This document shows positions 1 to 8,516 of a stretch of 64,000 nt of DNA, one piece after another. Every line of letters starts with the position of its first letter. The stretch's first letter is position 1. The notes below the pieces were generated by a model that saw nothing but the letters and a program-made list of their open reading frames with translations, made no database searches and was not told where the DNA came from. Source of the stretch: QWHO01 sp021404945 (GTDB taxonomy: Bacteria > Vulcanimicrobiota > Xenobia > Xenobiales > QWHO01); assembly GCA_963169765.1 (NCBI GenBank), contig CAUJEN010000140.1:1-64000 (forward strand). Direction: 5' to 3'. Position numbers and translations under genes: made by a program.

Positions 1-70
1 GGGGGGGGGGGCGGCCCGGGCCCGCGGCCCCCTTCCGGCCCAGTACGGCGGCCCCACGCGCCGGGGGGGG

Positions 71-249
71 GGGTTGGCAGGGGCAGCGCGCCTCATGTGG
101 CGCACTTCTGCTGCCTCACGCGCTGGGGTGGGGGTGAGGCACGGGCATCGCGCCTCATGAGGCGCACTTCTGCCGCCTCACGCGCCGGGGTGGGGGTGAG
201 GCACGGGCATCGCGCCTCATGAGGCGCACTTCTACCGCCTCACGCGACG
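71..249. repeat. 62-bp tandem repeat with nested palindromes
   Basis: The 10-mer GCGCCTCATG recurs at 88, 150 and 212, giving an exact 62-bp period over nearly three units. Units 2 and 3 hold a perfect 16-bp palindrome GCGCCTCATGAGGCGC, bracketed by outer arms GTGAGGC and GCCTCAC, so each unit can form a two-tier hairpin. Unit 1 is degenerate (CATGTGG). The array lies just downstream of the minus-strand peptidase operon. The first ~70 bases are G/C runs with nothing else recognisable. Confidence 0.85.
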
Positions 250-260
250 GGGGCGAGGCG

Positions 261-551
261 TCAGGAGCCGCGGATCTCGCTGTCGTTATAGATCCTCACC
301 ACGCGCGGGGAGAGGATGAGGCTGTTCAGCGCGCTGCGTGGCACATCGGCCGAGAAGGCGTTGATGATGTAGAGATCGTCTTTCACCGTGCCGCGCAGGG
401 TGCTCACCATGCGCCGGTCATCGTCTTTGAGGCCGTCCACGGTCTGGATAATCACTGTCAAAAGCTCGGGCGCGGTCGGATCGTCGGCCATCTCGCGCAG
501 GGCCGGGTCAAGCTTCTGGTTCTTCAGTCCGGATTCGGATTCGTCGAGCAT
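261..551 (-). CDS. small I9/subtilisin-propeptide-like protein
   Basis: A 96-residue protein whose ATG overlaps the stop of the upstream clostripain-like gene (TGATG), so translation is probably coupled. Residues ~30-92 read like the I9 inhibitor/propeptide fold of subtilases: a strand around TVIIQT, a mid-part DDLYIINAFSADVP and a closing SPRVVRIYNDSEI, which is the usual 'V..I..D' end of such propeptides. No protease domain follows. It may be a stand-alone chaperone or inhibitor for a protease, either its neighbour or a subtilase elsewhere such as that at 10972-12840. The fold call rests on pattern memory only. Confidence 0.6.
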   Translation of the reverse strand: MLDESESGLKNQKLDPALREMADDPTAPELLTVIIQTVDGLKDDDRRMVSTLRGTVKDDLYIINAFSADVPRSALNSLILSPRVVRIYNDSEIRGS

Positions 552-1570
552 CAACCGCCCTTCGGGCCCTCCCGCGCCAGTTCCTTGATCGCCTCGTCCC
601 AGTAAGTCTCGCGGGCAAAGCGCAGGGCCTGGTAACGCTGCTCCACCGGCTCGGTGGAGGCCGCGCCCGGCAGGTAGACCGACAGGCCCTCCGAGCCGGT
701 GCTGCCCACTACCAGGTTCTCCAGTGCTTCCAGGGCTGCGGAGGCCCGCTCTCTCAGGTCGGCCGTCAGCGAAGGGTCCCCTTCCAGACGACGCAAGAAG
801 AGCGATAGATCGCGCATCTCGGAGAGGGGCCGGTCCCATTCGTGCTTCCAAAAATGCGGAGTGGCCAGCACATGCTCGCGCACCTTCGCAAGATTCGAGC
901 CGAACCGGCGGGCCAGTTCGTCGAGGGCGTCCGCGAGCGGCTCCACGCAGGTCAGGTCGAGCGCCGCCATGGTGGGAGTCCGCTCGGGGGTGCGCTGGCA
1001 GGCCTCCACCACTGCCAGTGCTCCTTGCTCGGCGTCCCGGCCGGGCAGGGCCTTGACTACCTCTCCCAGGGGGATGCCCACCCCCTCCTCGGCGCTCTGG
1101 GCGGCCACCAGGTAGTGGGCCCGAGGATAGAGCTCGTGGGCGATCTCAGCCTGGGCCATCAGGCAGGAGTTGAACACCAGCACGTCCGGCTTGATGCCGG
1201 CCTCGTCCAGGGCCGAGCGCATCTCGCCCGGCATCAGGAAGCGCCGCCGCCCAACGTCGCTCACCGCCCCCAGGAAGCCTCCTCCATGCCCCCCCAGTAC
1301 GACCATGACCCGCTCGGCCGGGTAGCGCTCCAGGCCCCAGCGCAGGAACTCGGTCAGCGAGGCGGGACGGCTCATGTCCACCCCCTCCAGGCGGGTTCCG
1401 TCCGAGCGCAGGGCGACCGCTCGCCCGTTCTCCCGCAGGCCCAGCTGCGAGCCAACAACCACCGAGTCCTGGGGGGCGATCTCGGCCAGGCTCTTGCGGG
1501 CGACTTGCTCGATGTCGGGCGAAGCGGAGCTATAGATCAGCACCGCCCAGCCGGGTTTTATCTTTTCCAT
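551..1570 (-). CDS. clostripain-like (C11) cysteine peptidase
   Basis: 339 residues from the ATG at 1570; a TTG 51 bases upstream is possible but has no better ribosome site. The N-terminus WAVLIYSSASPD, the His motif GGHGGGFLG and the Cys motif FNSCLM are the hallmarks of clostripain-family caspase-like peptidases, with the His and Cys forming the catalytic dyad. The protein ends where family members usually continue into variable C-terminal regions. No signal peptide is visible, so export is uncertain. It is coupled to the small I9-like gene downstream and diverges from the pseudopilin operon starting at 1686. Confidence 0.8.
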   Translation of the reverse strand: MEKIKPGWAVLIYSSASPDIEQVARKSLAEIAPQDSVVVGSQLGLRENGRAVALRSDGTRLEGVDMSRPASLTEFLRWGLERYPAERVMVVLGGHGGGFLGAVSDVGRRRFLMPGEMRSALDEAGIKPDVLVFNSCLMAQAEIAHELYPRAHYLVAAQSAEEGVGIPLGEVVKALPGRDAEQGALAVVEACQRTPERTPTMAALDLTCVEPLADALDELARRFGSNLAKVREHVLATPHFWKHEWDRPLSEMRDLSLFLRRLEGDPSLTADLRERASAALEALENLVVGSTGSEGLSVYLPGAASTEPVEQRYQALRFARETYWDEAIKELAREGPKGG

Positions 1571-1685
1571 CGGATATAGTTTAGACAGACCGTCCTCAAA
1601 GGGGACTGAATCTGAGAGCAAGAAGAAAATTCAGCGACGACCAGGAGTGGGCGGGCACAAAGCGACAGGAGCGGTTAATGATTCC

Positions 1686-2024
1686 ATGCGACGGGGCCTG
1701 AGTTTGCTGGAGATTGTGGTGGCGGTCGGCTTTCTGGCCGTCTCCCTGATCATGGTCTTGGGCCTGATGCCGGCCGGAATCCTCTCGCTTGATCAGGCCG
1801 AGAAGCTGGAAACCGCCACCAGCCTGGGCACTATGCTGGTGGAGGAGACGACGGCCCCTGGCCCCCCGGAAACGCTGACCTTCACCCTGAACGGAACCGA
1901 ATACCGTTGCCTGCGTTCAACCACCAGCGTGGCCAGCGACCTCTTCGATGTGCGGGTGAGGGTGCAGTGGCGTAACGCCCGGGTGCCCCTCGAGTTCTGG
2001 CTGCGCAGGGAGCTGCGCACTTGA
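1686..2024 (+). CDS. prepilin-type N-terminal methylation protein (minor pseudopilin)
   Basis: 112 residues. The start MRRG/LSLLEIVVAVGF is a classical prepilin peptidase site: a short basic leader, cleavage after Gly, Glu at +5 and a hydrophobic helix. The remainder is a small beta-rich domain typical of GspI/PilV-like minor pseudopilins. It is the first gene of a three-gene operon with four-base overlaps, probably building a type IV pilus or type II secretion pseudopilus tip. An in-frame ATG upstream at 1647 would give an atypically long leader, so 1686 is preferred. Confidence 0.85.
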   Translation: MRRGLSLLEIVVAVGFLAVSLIMVLGLMPAGILSLDQAEKLETATSLGTMLVEETTAPGPPETLTFTLNGTEYRCLRSTTSVASDLFDVRVRVQWRNARVPLEFWLRRELRT

Positions 2025-2581
2025 GCAGGCGGGCTTTCACGCTGGTCGAGGTGATGATCTCGGGGGGGCTCTTGCTCACCCTGATCGCTCTCAGCGTGCA
2101 GGTCTTCCTCCCCGCCCTGGGTATCTGGCGCCGCAATCAGGCGAAGGCCAGCGTCCAGCAGGCTGCTCTGTCCGCGGTCTATCGCATCCGCCACGACCTG
2201 GGGCAGAGCGCTCCGCAACTGGTGCACGCTCGGGAAGGCATTCTGATCCTCCTGTCGGCCGGAGAGCCCCCGAGTTTCGACGAGCACGGCCAGCCTCTGT
2301 GGAGCGAGTGGGTGGGCTTCTGGCTCGATGATCGCGAGCGCCTGTGGCGCTTCACCCGCTCGCTGGCAGCGCCCTCCGCCGAGCAGCCCACGGTGGTGGC
2401 CAGCAATCCGCCCACACCCGCCGAGCTGGCCAGGGGCCGCATCCTGGCCCGCGGCGTGAAGAGCTTTCTACCCTCTCCCGGGCCTGCCGGGGGCGTGCGC
2501 TATCGTCTCGAGCTGCAGGAGGGCGCTTTCCGCTACGAATTGCTCGGTGGCGGCAACACCGCCTATGGGGGTCAGCTATGA
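2021..2581 (+). CDS. prepilin-type protein (PilW/GspJ-like)
   Basis: 186 residues starting with TTG inside the previous stop (TTGA overlap). Leader MSRRA/FTLVEVMISGGLL carries the prepilin motif with Glu at +5; here Ala rather than Gly is at the cleavage position, which prepilin peptidases tolerate. The long domain with 'LWRFTRSL' and a closing beta region resembles GspJ/PilW minor pilins. It is the middle gene of the operon and overlaps the next gene by ATGA. Confidence 0.82.
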   Translation: MSRRAFTLVEVMISGGLLLTLIALSVQVFLPALGIWRRNQAKASVQQAALSAVYRIRHDLGQSAPQLVHAREGILILLSAGEPPSFDEHGQPLWSEWVGFWLDDRERLWRFTRSLAAPSAEQPTVVASNPPTPAELARGRILARGVKSFLPSPGPAGGVRYRLELQEGAFRYELLGGGNTAYGGQL

Positions 2582-4266
2582 GGCGGGGCCTGGCGCTGCC
2601 CACCGTTCTGGGCGTGGTCTCGGTGCTGCTCACGTTGGGACTGGCCCTGTGCACCCTCTCCACCGTCTCGCTCAATCTGGCCCGGCGCAATAACCTCGAG
2701 GCCCGGGCTCAGCTGCTGGCCCGGTCCGGGATGGCCCAGCTCATGGCCGACCTGCGCCGCATCGAGGCCGACCTGCCGATGCCGCCCTCCATCCCCACCG
2801 TGGACCTGGTTGCTCGTTATCCCGATAACGAGATTGTGCCCGGTTGCCGCATCGGCTTTCTACCAGGGCTGGCATACAAGTCTACCGACAACCTCTATTC
2901 GGAGTTTCCGCAGGCCGGCTACCTCGACCGCGGCAGCTCCGCTCGCAGCGTCCCACCTTTCACTCTGGAGCTCATTCTGCACGTTCAGGTCCAGGGAGCC
3001 CGGCGCGACTTTCGGGCCCTGGTGCGGCGGGTGTGGCCCTATGCCGCCTACGTCGAGAGCGGCCCGCTGGTGCTTTGCGGCTGGCTTGATGAGGAGCTGG
3101 CTCCGGGACTGGAGGTGGCTCCCAGCAGGGTGGAGGGCTCGGTCTTCGTGGGGCGCCCCTGGCCTGGCAACATGTTCGGCAACCGACCTGACGACGATGC
3201 CGACGGACCGCGCCTGTGGGCGACTCGGCGCGAGTTCCTGCGTTGCCAGGTGACCCGGGTGCCGGGCACCATCACGTTGGGCCCCGCCCTGAACCGCAAC
3301 GGCGCCTTCAATCCCTACTCAAACGTCACCAGGCGGCAGATTACCACCCTTTCTCACCGACCTTCCTATTGGTACACGATGAGCGGGGGAGAGCGCGAGC
3401 CACTGCCGGTTCCTTTGGGTGAAGAGGGGGCCGATGTGCGCAACCACCTCGACGGTCAGGTGGTGATTCTGGGAGACCAGGCACCGGGTCCAGGAGCCGT
3501 CTACGTCGCCCCTGGAAACCAGTTCGACGGCACCGTGTCGTGTCAGAGGTTTCAGGTGGACCCGCTGGATATTCTGCGCCGCATGATTCGACCCACGGGG
3601 GGAACCGCCGTGCCGGGCATCCCCGTGCTCAGGCCGTCCCTGGAAGACCTCATGGCGCCTCAGGAAGACCACCGTCTCACCTTCATGCTGGGCAACGAGC
3701 TGACTTTGACGGGGGAGACCACCCGGCGCTGGGAGGTGAACGGGAATCTGGTCAACCGCGTGCTCTGGACGGATGGCGATACCGATCGAGGCCAGTTGAT
3801 CGCCGAGGCCTACCCGGCTTCCATCACGCTGCGTGACTGCGCGCTGCACGTCAAGGGCGACCTCGATCTGTGGCGGCCGCTCGCGCAAGACCCCACCTAC
3901 GCCCACTTCCCCCCCACGGTGCTGTCGGGCACCAACGCCACCTTGATCGTGGACGGGACGCTGACTCTGGCCGGCGGCCGACTCGACAGCCACGACCAGG
4001 GCATGGTGATCTACGCCCGCCACCTGGTGATGCGCGCCGGAGGGAACTTCAAGGGCCTGATCGTGGCCGACCGCTCGGCTTGCTTCCTGCCTGACGGCGC
4101 CAGCACGTTGAACGTGCAGGGAGCCATCCTGACCGGCGGGAGACCCGGGGCCGAGGGCATTCCCGGCATGGTGCTGCGCTCGGTCAATCTGCGCTATGAT
4201 CCGCGCTACCTCAAGACGCTTCACTCGGTGGGCAGCTTCCGCCTGACGGGTTGGCAGCAACTCTAG
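2578..4266 (+). CDS. PilX/GspK-like pilus assembly protein
   Basis: 562 residues from the ATG at 2578, which overlaps the preceding stop. The N-terminus MRRGLALPTVLGVVSVLLTL followed by a helix through 'LARRNNLEARAQLLARSGM' matches PilX/GspK-type large minor pilins, which have a hydrophobic helix with no strict FTLxE. The C-terminal two thirds has repeated Gly-Asp-rich beta segments near residues 380-540 (for example LIVDGTLTLAGGRL) suggesting a beta-helix. It completes the pseudopilin operon. Function in pilus tip assembly or secretion is inferred from neighbours. Confidence 0.75.
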   Translation: MRRGLALPTVLGVVSVLLTLGLALCTLSTVSLNLARRNNLEARAQLLARSGMAQLMADLRRIEADLPMPPSIPTVDLVARYPDNEIVPGCRIGFLPGLAYKSTDNLYSEFPQAGYLDRGSSARSVPPFTLELILHVQVQGARRDFRALVRRVWPYAAYVESGPLVLCGWLDEELAPGLEVAPSRVEGSVFVGRPWPGNMFGNRPDDDADGPRLWATRREFLRCQVTRVPGTITLGPALNRNGAFNPYSNVTRRQITTLSHRPSYWYTMSGGEREPLPVPLGEEGADVRNHLDGQVVILGDQAPGPGAVYVAPGNQFDGTVSCQRFQVDPLDILRRMIRPTGGTAVPGIPVLRPSLEDLMAPQEDHRLTFMLGNELTLTGETTRRWEVNGNLVNRVLWTDGDTDRGQLIAEAYPASITLRDCALHVKGDLDLWRPLAQDPTYAHFPPTVLSGTNATLIVDGTLTLAGGRLDSHDQGMVIYARHLVMRAGGNFKGLIVADRSACFLPDGASTLNVQGAILTGGRPGAEGIPGMVLRSVNLRYDPRYLKTLHSVGSFRLTGWQQL

Positions 4267-4283
4267 AGGGGCAGCCGTAAACC

Positions 4284-4310
4284 CCCTTGACACAGTTTTC
4301 CTGCTGCGCG
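4284..4310 (+). promoter_or_regulatory. TTGACAC-type box shared with a second locus
   Basis: CCCTTGACACAGTTTTCCTG and the following CTGCGCG are nearly identical to 10790-10816 (CCCTTGACACGGTTTTCCCG then CTGCGCG). Both sit just after a gene end and upstream of the next gene, and both are followed about 20 bases later by CTTGTGCTGG/TTTGTGCTAG. No good -10 lies 16-18 bases after TTGACA, so a standard sigma70 promoter is unlikely. Role unknown. Confidence 0.4.
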
Positions 4311-4330
4311 ACGCCCAGCATTTTGTGCTA

Positions 4331-4432
4331 GAAGTCAGGCCGTCTACAATATCTTGTGGTGGCGGAGGCGGGGGTAGGGGCCCCCGAGGGCGTAGCCCCT
4401 CCGACACCACATGGGGGTTTGCGGCCGGACCA
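4331..4432 (+). repeat. dispersed palindromic element, copy 1
   Basis: Matches the reverse complement of 36016-36101, sharing CAATATCTTGTGGTGGC and GCGTAGCCCCTCCGACACCA. It carries inverted arms GTGGTGG/CCACCAC-like and CGGAGG..CCTCCG, with an extra ~18-base G-rich insertion relative to copy 2. The terminal GAAGTCaGGCCG and CCGGAC are eroded. It could be a REP/MITE-like element or a structured RNA leader ahead of recN. Confidence 0.7.
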
Positions 4433-4624
4433 GCGGGTTGTCAGGTGCTTTCTAGAAGTGGAAGACAGTTCCGGGGCGTTCGTCAGATGTTGCTAAACCA
4501 GAGCGATTCGCTGGATGCCATCCGCCCCCGGACTCCAGAGTTCTGGTTTTGATGAAATTTAGCGAATCATTAAGTTTCCTGAGTATTTGCAGGACCCCCC
4601 GGTCTTGCGGAGAATTCAACTTGC

Positions 4625-6262
4625 ATGCTGGAAGAACTGGAAATTTTCAACTTCGCCCTGGTCGAGGAAGCGCGTCTGGAGTTCGACGGGGCTTTCAACG
4701 TGCTGACCGGCGAGACGGGCGCAGGGAAGTCCATCGTGCTCGACGCCCTGGGTTTCCTGCTCGGGGGGGCGCTCGAGCGTGGGGGCGGAGCCGGGCAAAC
4801 CCGGGTGCAGGGTCGCTTTCGCGTCAACAGCGGTCCGGTGCGAGCTCTGCTCGAGCAGTGGGGTCTCGAGGCCGGTGACGAGCTGGTGCTTTCGCGCGAG
4901 CTCGGCGCCGGAGGGCGCAGCCTGGCCCGCATCAACAACCGCATGAGCACGGTGGCCAGCCTGCGCGAGCTCTCCGAGCACCTGGTCGACCTGCACGGCC
5001 AGCACCAGCACTATCGCTTGCTGCGCCCTTCGCGGCACCTCGAGCTGCTCGACCGCTCGGCCTCGGCCACTCACCTCGAGCGCGTGGAGCGTTATGCCCG
5101 CTGCCAGGCTCGGGTCCAGCACCTGACCGCCGAGCTGGAGGCGCGGCGCCAGGCCGAGCGCGAGCGCAACCGCGAGCTGGAGTGGATCGAGCACGAGGTG
5201 ACCGAGATCGAGCAGGCCCGGCCTTCGGCCGACGAGGAAGAGGTTTTGCTGGCCGAGGCCCGTCGCCTGGCCTCGGCCTCTGAGCTGGCGGCTGGCACTG
5301 CTCAGGTAGCCGGTTTGCTGGGCCAGGGCGGTCTGGATCGAGCTGAGCGTCAGCTGCGCGGCCTCCTGCGCCACGATCCCACCCTGGGGGCCATTTCCAC
5401 CCGGCTGGCTGAGGCGGCCTCCCTGCTGCAGGAGTGCTCGCACGAGCTGGCCGCCTACTCCGACGACATCGGCTCCAACCCGGCTCGACTGGAGGAGGTG
5501 GAGGCCCGTCTCGATCTGCTGCGTGGCCTGAAGCGGAAGTACGGGGCCAGCCTGGGCGAGGTGCTCGAGTATGCCGAGCAGGCCCGCCAGCGCCGGCACG
5601 AGCTGCTTCAGCACGAAGCTCGCGGCCAGGAGCTGGAGGCTGAGCTCGGCCAGATCTGCCTCCAGCGCGACGAGCTTGCCTTCCAGCTCACCGTGGAGAG
5701 GCGACGGGCGGCCCGTAAGCTCTCTCGCGAGGTGGAGGCCGAACTGAAGGGGCTCGGTCTGGAGGGCACCCGCTTTGAGGTGCGGCTCGAAGCGCTCGAG
5801 CAGCCAGGCGCGACCGGGCTCGAGCGGGCAGAGTTCATGCTGGCTCCCAATCCGGGTGTCGAGCCCCTCCCCCTGGCCCGCATCGCCTCGGGAGGCGAGC
5901 TCTCCCGGCTGATGCTGGCTCTGGTAGCCGTTTTCTCGCGCTTTGAGCCCGTGCCCACCCTGGTGTTCGATGAAGTGGACGCGGGTCTGGGCGGGCGCGC
6001 CGCTGAAGCCGTCAGCAGCAAGCTGCGTGAGCTGAGCCAGCGCTGTCAGGTACTCTCGGTCACGCACCTGGCCGTGCTGGCTGCCGCCGCAACACGCCAC
6101 TTCCGGCTGGCCAAGGGTGTGCAAAACAATCAGACCCGCATCTGGGTGGAGCGTCTCGAAGCAGATCGGCGCGAAGGTGAGCTTGCTCGCATGCTGAGCG
6201 GAGACGCCTCGCCTGACACGGCCCGGCGGCACGCTCGCGAGCTTCTGGGATCGGTGGCTTGA
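4625..6262 (+). CDS. recN: DNA repair protein RecN
   Basis: 545 residues, full length for this SMC-like ATPase of double-strand-break repair. Visible parts: MLEELEIFNFALVEEA start, Walker A GETGAGKS (residues ~30-37), long central coiled coil (~140-370), signature ASGGELSRLMLAL (~420) and Walker B TLVFDEVDAGLGG followed by the RecN-typical VTHLAVLAA. Gene is solitary, preceded by an intergenic repeat. High-confidence family assignment. Confidence 0.97.
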   Translation: MLEELEIFNFALVEEARLEFDGAFNVLTGETGAGKSIVLDALGFLLGGALERGGGAGQTRVQGRFRVNSGPVRALLEQWGLEAGDELVLSRELGAGGRSLARINNRMSTVASLRELSEHLVDLHGQHQHYRLLRPSRHLELLDRSASATHLERVERYARCQARVQHLTAELEARRQAERERNRELEWIEHEVTEIEQARPSADEEEVLLAEARRLASASELAAGTAQVAGLLGQGGLDRAERQLRGLLRHDPTLGAISTRLAEAASLLQECSHELAAYSDDIGSNPARLEEVEARLDLLRGLKRKYGASLGEVLEYAEQARQRRHELLQHEARGQELEAELGQICLQRDELAFQLTVERRRAARKLSREVEAELKGLGLEGTRFEVRLEALEQPGATGLERAEFMLAPNPGVEPLPLARIASGGELSRLMLALVAVFSRFEPVPTLVFDEVDAGLGGRAAEAVSSKLRELSQRCQVLSVTHLAVLAAAATRHFRLAKGVQNNQTRIWVERLEADRREGELARMLSGDASPDTARRHARELLGSVA

Positions 6263-6398
6263 AGCCCACAGAGGGGAACCTCTCGTGGTCGTTGAAGCCC
6301 CGCCTCGAAGTGAAGTGATCAAGGTTTTGCTAGACCTGTGCCGACAATCCTGGATCAAGGCGCACCCCGAAGGACTGGCAAGACCAACATCAACAGGT

Positions 6399-7697
6399 AT
6401 GTACAAGAAAACCATCCTTGAAAACGGCTTGACCGTTGTCACCGAAGCAATGCCCGAGTTTCGTTCCTGCTCGCTGGGCATCTGGGCCACCGTGGGCTCG
6501 CGCAACGAGAAGTTCGACCAGGCGGGATTGTCGCACTTCCTGGAGCACCTGCTCTTCAAAGGAACCCCCTCCCGCTCCGCGGCCGAGATCGCCGAGGCGA
6601 TGGACGGCGTGGGGGGTCATATCAACGCCTTCACTGAGAAAGAGTCCACCTGCTACTACTCTCGGGTGATGGATCACCACTTGCCGCTGGCTCTCGAGAT
6701 CCTCTCGGACATGCTGCTCAACTCCCTGCTCGACGAGCAGGAGATTGAGCGCGAAAAGGGCGTGATCTTGGAAGAGATCAAGATGTACGAGGATGCTCCC
6801 GACGAGGTGATCTTTGACCTGTTCACCCGCACCCTGTGGGGGGACGATCCCCTGGGGCGGCCGGTCATCGGGCGTCGCGAGGTGGTCAGCTCGCTCAACC
6901 GCCAGGAGCTGAAGGGCTACCTGGCTCGTCACTACGTGGCTCCCAACCTGATCGTGGCCGCTGCCGGACAGGTGCAACACGAGGCCTTTCTCGAGCTGGT
7001 CAGCGGCTTGCTCAATCAGGGTCTTCCAACCGCCCGATCGGAGATGGCTCACAGTGTCCCCCGCTCGAGCCCGCGCACCACGGTGCGCACCAAGGATTGC
7101 GAGCAGGCCTACATGTGCTACGGCTGCGACGGATTGTCGCAGACCGATGATCGGCGTTACGCCATGCTGGTGCTCGACAGCGTGCTGGGTGGCTCGATGT
7201 CCTCGCGATTGTTCCAGGAGATCCGCGAGAAGCGCGGCCTGGTTTACTCGGTGGGCACCTTCCAAAACTCCTATCGCGACTGTGGAGTCTTCGGGATCTA
7301 CGCCAGCACCAGCGCCGAGCGTATGCCTCAGGTTCTCGACCTCACCCGCCAGGTTCTTCTCAGCCTGCGCCACGAGGGAATGACGCCGGTTGAGTTCGGG
7401 CGCGCTCGCGAGCACCTGAAGGGCTCCATCGCGCTGGCACTGGAGTCCACCTCGAGTCGGATGATGCGGCTGGCCCGCTGCGAGCATTATTACGGACGCC
7501 TCATCAGTCTGGAAGAGGTCATCACCAAGATCGATGCGGTCACCCCCGAGCAGGTGAAAGAGCTGGCCGAGTGGCTGCTCGACACCGAGCGCTACACGCT
7601 GGCAGTACTGGGCCCGGTGAGTGAGATTGACGGGGTCAAAGGCCGACCGCTAACGGCGGGGGCCGCTGGCACCGCCGAGGCGGCCCGCGCTCAGTAA
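6399..7697 (+). CDS. M16 family zinc peptidase (processing-peptidase-like)
   Basis: 432 residues from the ATG at 6399 (MYKKTILENGLTVVTE), the usual N-terminus of the family; the frame stays open 38 codons upstream but without family similarity. The inverted zinc motif HFLEH lies at ~52-56 and the downstream ENxxE-type stretch (ERE..ILEEIKMYEDAPDEV) supplies the third ligand. The C-terminal inactive-half motif RGLVYSVGTFQNSY is present. It precedes dapB by nine bases; M16 peptidase genes often sit next to dap/asd genes in other bacteria, so an operon is likely. Confidence 0.92.
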   Translation: MYKKTILENGLTVVTEAMPEFRSCSLGIWATVGSRNEKFDQAGLSHFLEHLLFKGTPSRSAAEIAEAMDGVGGHINAFTEKESTCYYSRVMDHHLPLALEILSDMLLNSLLDEQEIEREKGVILEEIKMYEDAPDEVIFDLFTRTLWGDDPLGRPVIGRREVVSSLNRQELKGYLARHYVAPNLIVAAAGQVQHEAFLELVSGLLNQGLPTARSEMAHSVPRSSPRTTVRTKDCEQAYMCYGCDGLSQTDDRRYAMLVLDSVLGGSMSSRLFQEIREKRGLVYSVGTFQNSYRDCGVFGIYASTSAERMPQVLDLTRQVLLSLRHEGMTPVEFGRAREHLKGSIALALESTSSRMMRLARCEHYYGRLISLEEVITKIDAVTPEQVKELAEWLLDTERYTLAVLGPVSEIDGVKGRPLTAGAAGTAEAARAQ

Positions 7698-7706
7698 GGA
7701 GGTATC

Positions 7707-8516
7707 ATGGCCGAGACCGATGTCATTCCGGTCGTTGTGGTGGGCGCCACTGGACGGATGGGGCGAGAAACCGTGGGCACTGTACTGCAGCAGGTCGACA
7801 TGCAATTAGTGGCGGCCGTGGGGCACGCCCGGCATCTTGGTGAGGACATCGGTCAGCTCTCCACCGGCGAGGCTTGCGACGTGGCCGTCACCGATCAGCT
7901 CGAGCCGGCCCTGGAGCAGGCTCAGGGCGGTGTCATGGTCGACTTCACCGTGGGTCCGGCCGTCAAGGAAAATGTACTGGCCGCCTTTCGTCATAAGGTG
8001 GCGGCCGTGGTCGGCACCACGGGCATTCCCGCTGCCGATGAGAACGAGCTCGATCAGGCAGCGACCGGCAATCGGATGCTGCTGGTGCCCAATTTCGCCA
8101 TGGGGGCGGTGCTGATGATGCGCTTTGCCCGCGAGGCCGCCAAATACTTCCGCTGGGCCGAGATCATCGAGATGCATCACGAGCGCAAGCTCGACGCCCC
8201 GTCGGGCACGGCCGCGCGCACCGCCGAGCAGATGCGCAAGGCTCGTCCGGACGGCTTTCGAGCCGCCACCGAGGGACCCGAAAACATCAAAGGCGTCCGG
8301 GGCGGGAGCATGGCCGGGATCCGCATCCACTCGGTGCGCATGCCCGGTCTGGTGGCCCACCAGGAGGTCATTCTGGGAGCAGCCGGCGAGACTTTGAGCA
8401 TCCGGCACGACTCCTATTCGCGCGAGAGCTACATGCCGGGCGTGATCCTGGCCATCCAGCGGGTCAACCGGATCTCGGGCATGGTGGTGGGGCTGGAGAA
8501 CGTGCTCGACCTGTGA
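7707..8516 (+). CDS. dapB: 4-hydroxy-tetrahydrodipicolinate reductase
   Basis: 269 residues preceded by a strong AAGGAGGT at 7696-7703. DapB reduces the DapA product with NAD(P)H in lysine/diaminopimelate synthesis. The Rossmann motif VVVGATGRMGRE, the GTTG turn, NFAMGAVLMM, and the substrate motif HHERKLDAPSGTA are all seen. Its stop overlaps the GTG start of asd, so the two lysine/threonine-pathway genes are coupled. Confidence 0.96.
   Translation: MAETDVIPVVVVGATGRMGRETVGTVLQQVDMQLVAAVGHARHLGEDIGQLSTGEACDVAVTDQLEPALEQAQGGVMVDFTVGPAVKENVLAAFRHKVAAVVGTTGIPAADENELDQAATGNRMLLVPNFAMGAVLMMRFAREAAKYFRWAEIIEMHHERKLDAPSGTAARTAEQMRKARPDGFRAATEGPENIKGVRGGSMAGIRIHSVRMPGLVAHQEVILGAAGETLSIRHDSYSRESYMPGVILAIQRVNRISGMVVGLENVLDL

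Larger units (their letters stand above)
4267..4624. other. intergenic region upstream of recN
   Basis: 358 bases without a supported gene. It contains a TTGACAC-type box (4284-4310) shared with 10790-10816 and copy 1 of a dispersed palindromic element (4331-4432). A weak promoter-like pair TTTGTG (4322-4327), 17 bases, TACAAT (4345-4350) overlaps the repeat and faces recN. Confidence 0.6.

Noticed and set aside
71..249. Possible CRISPR array at the left edge
   Set aside because: Whole 62-bp units repeat with no variable spacers.
4287..4310. TTGACA as the -35 of a recN promoter
   Set aside because: No plausible -10 lies 16-18 bases downstream.
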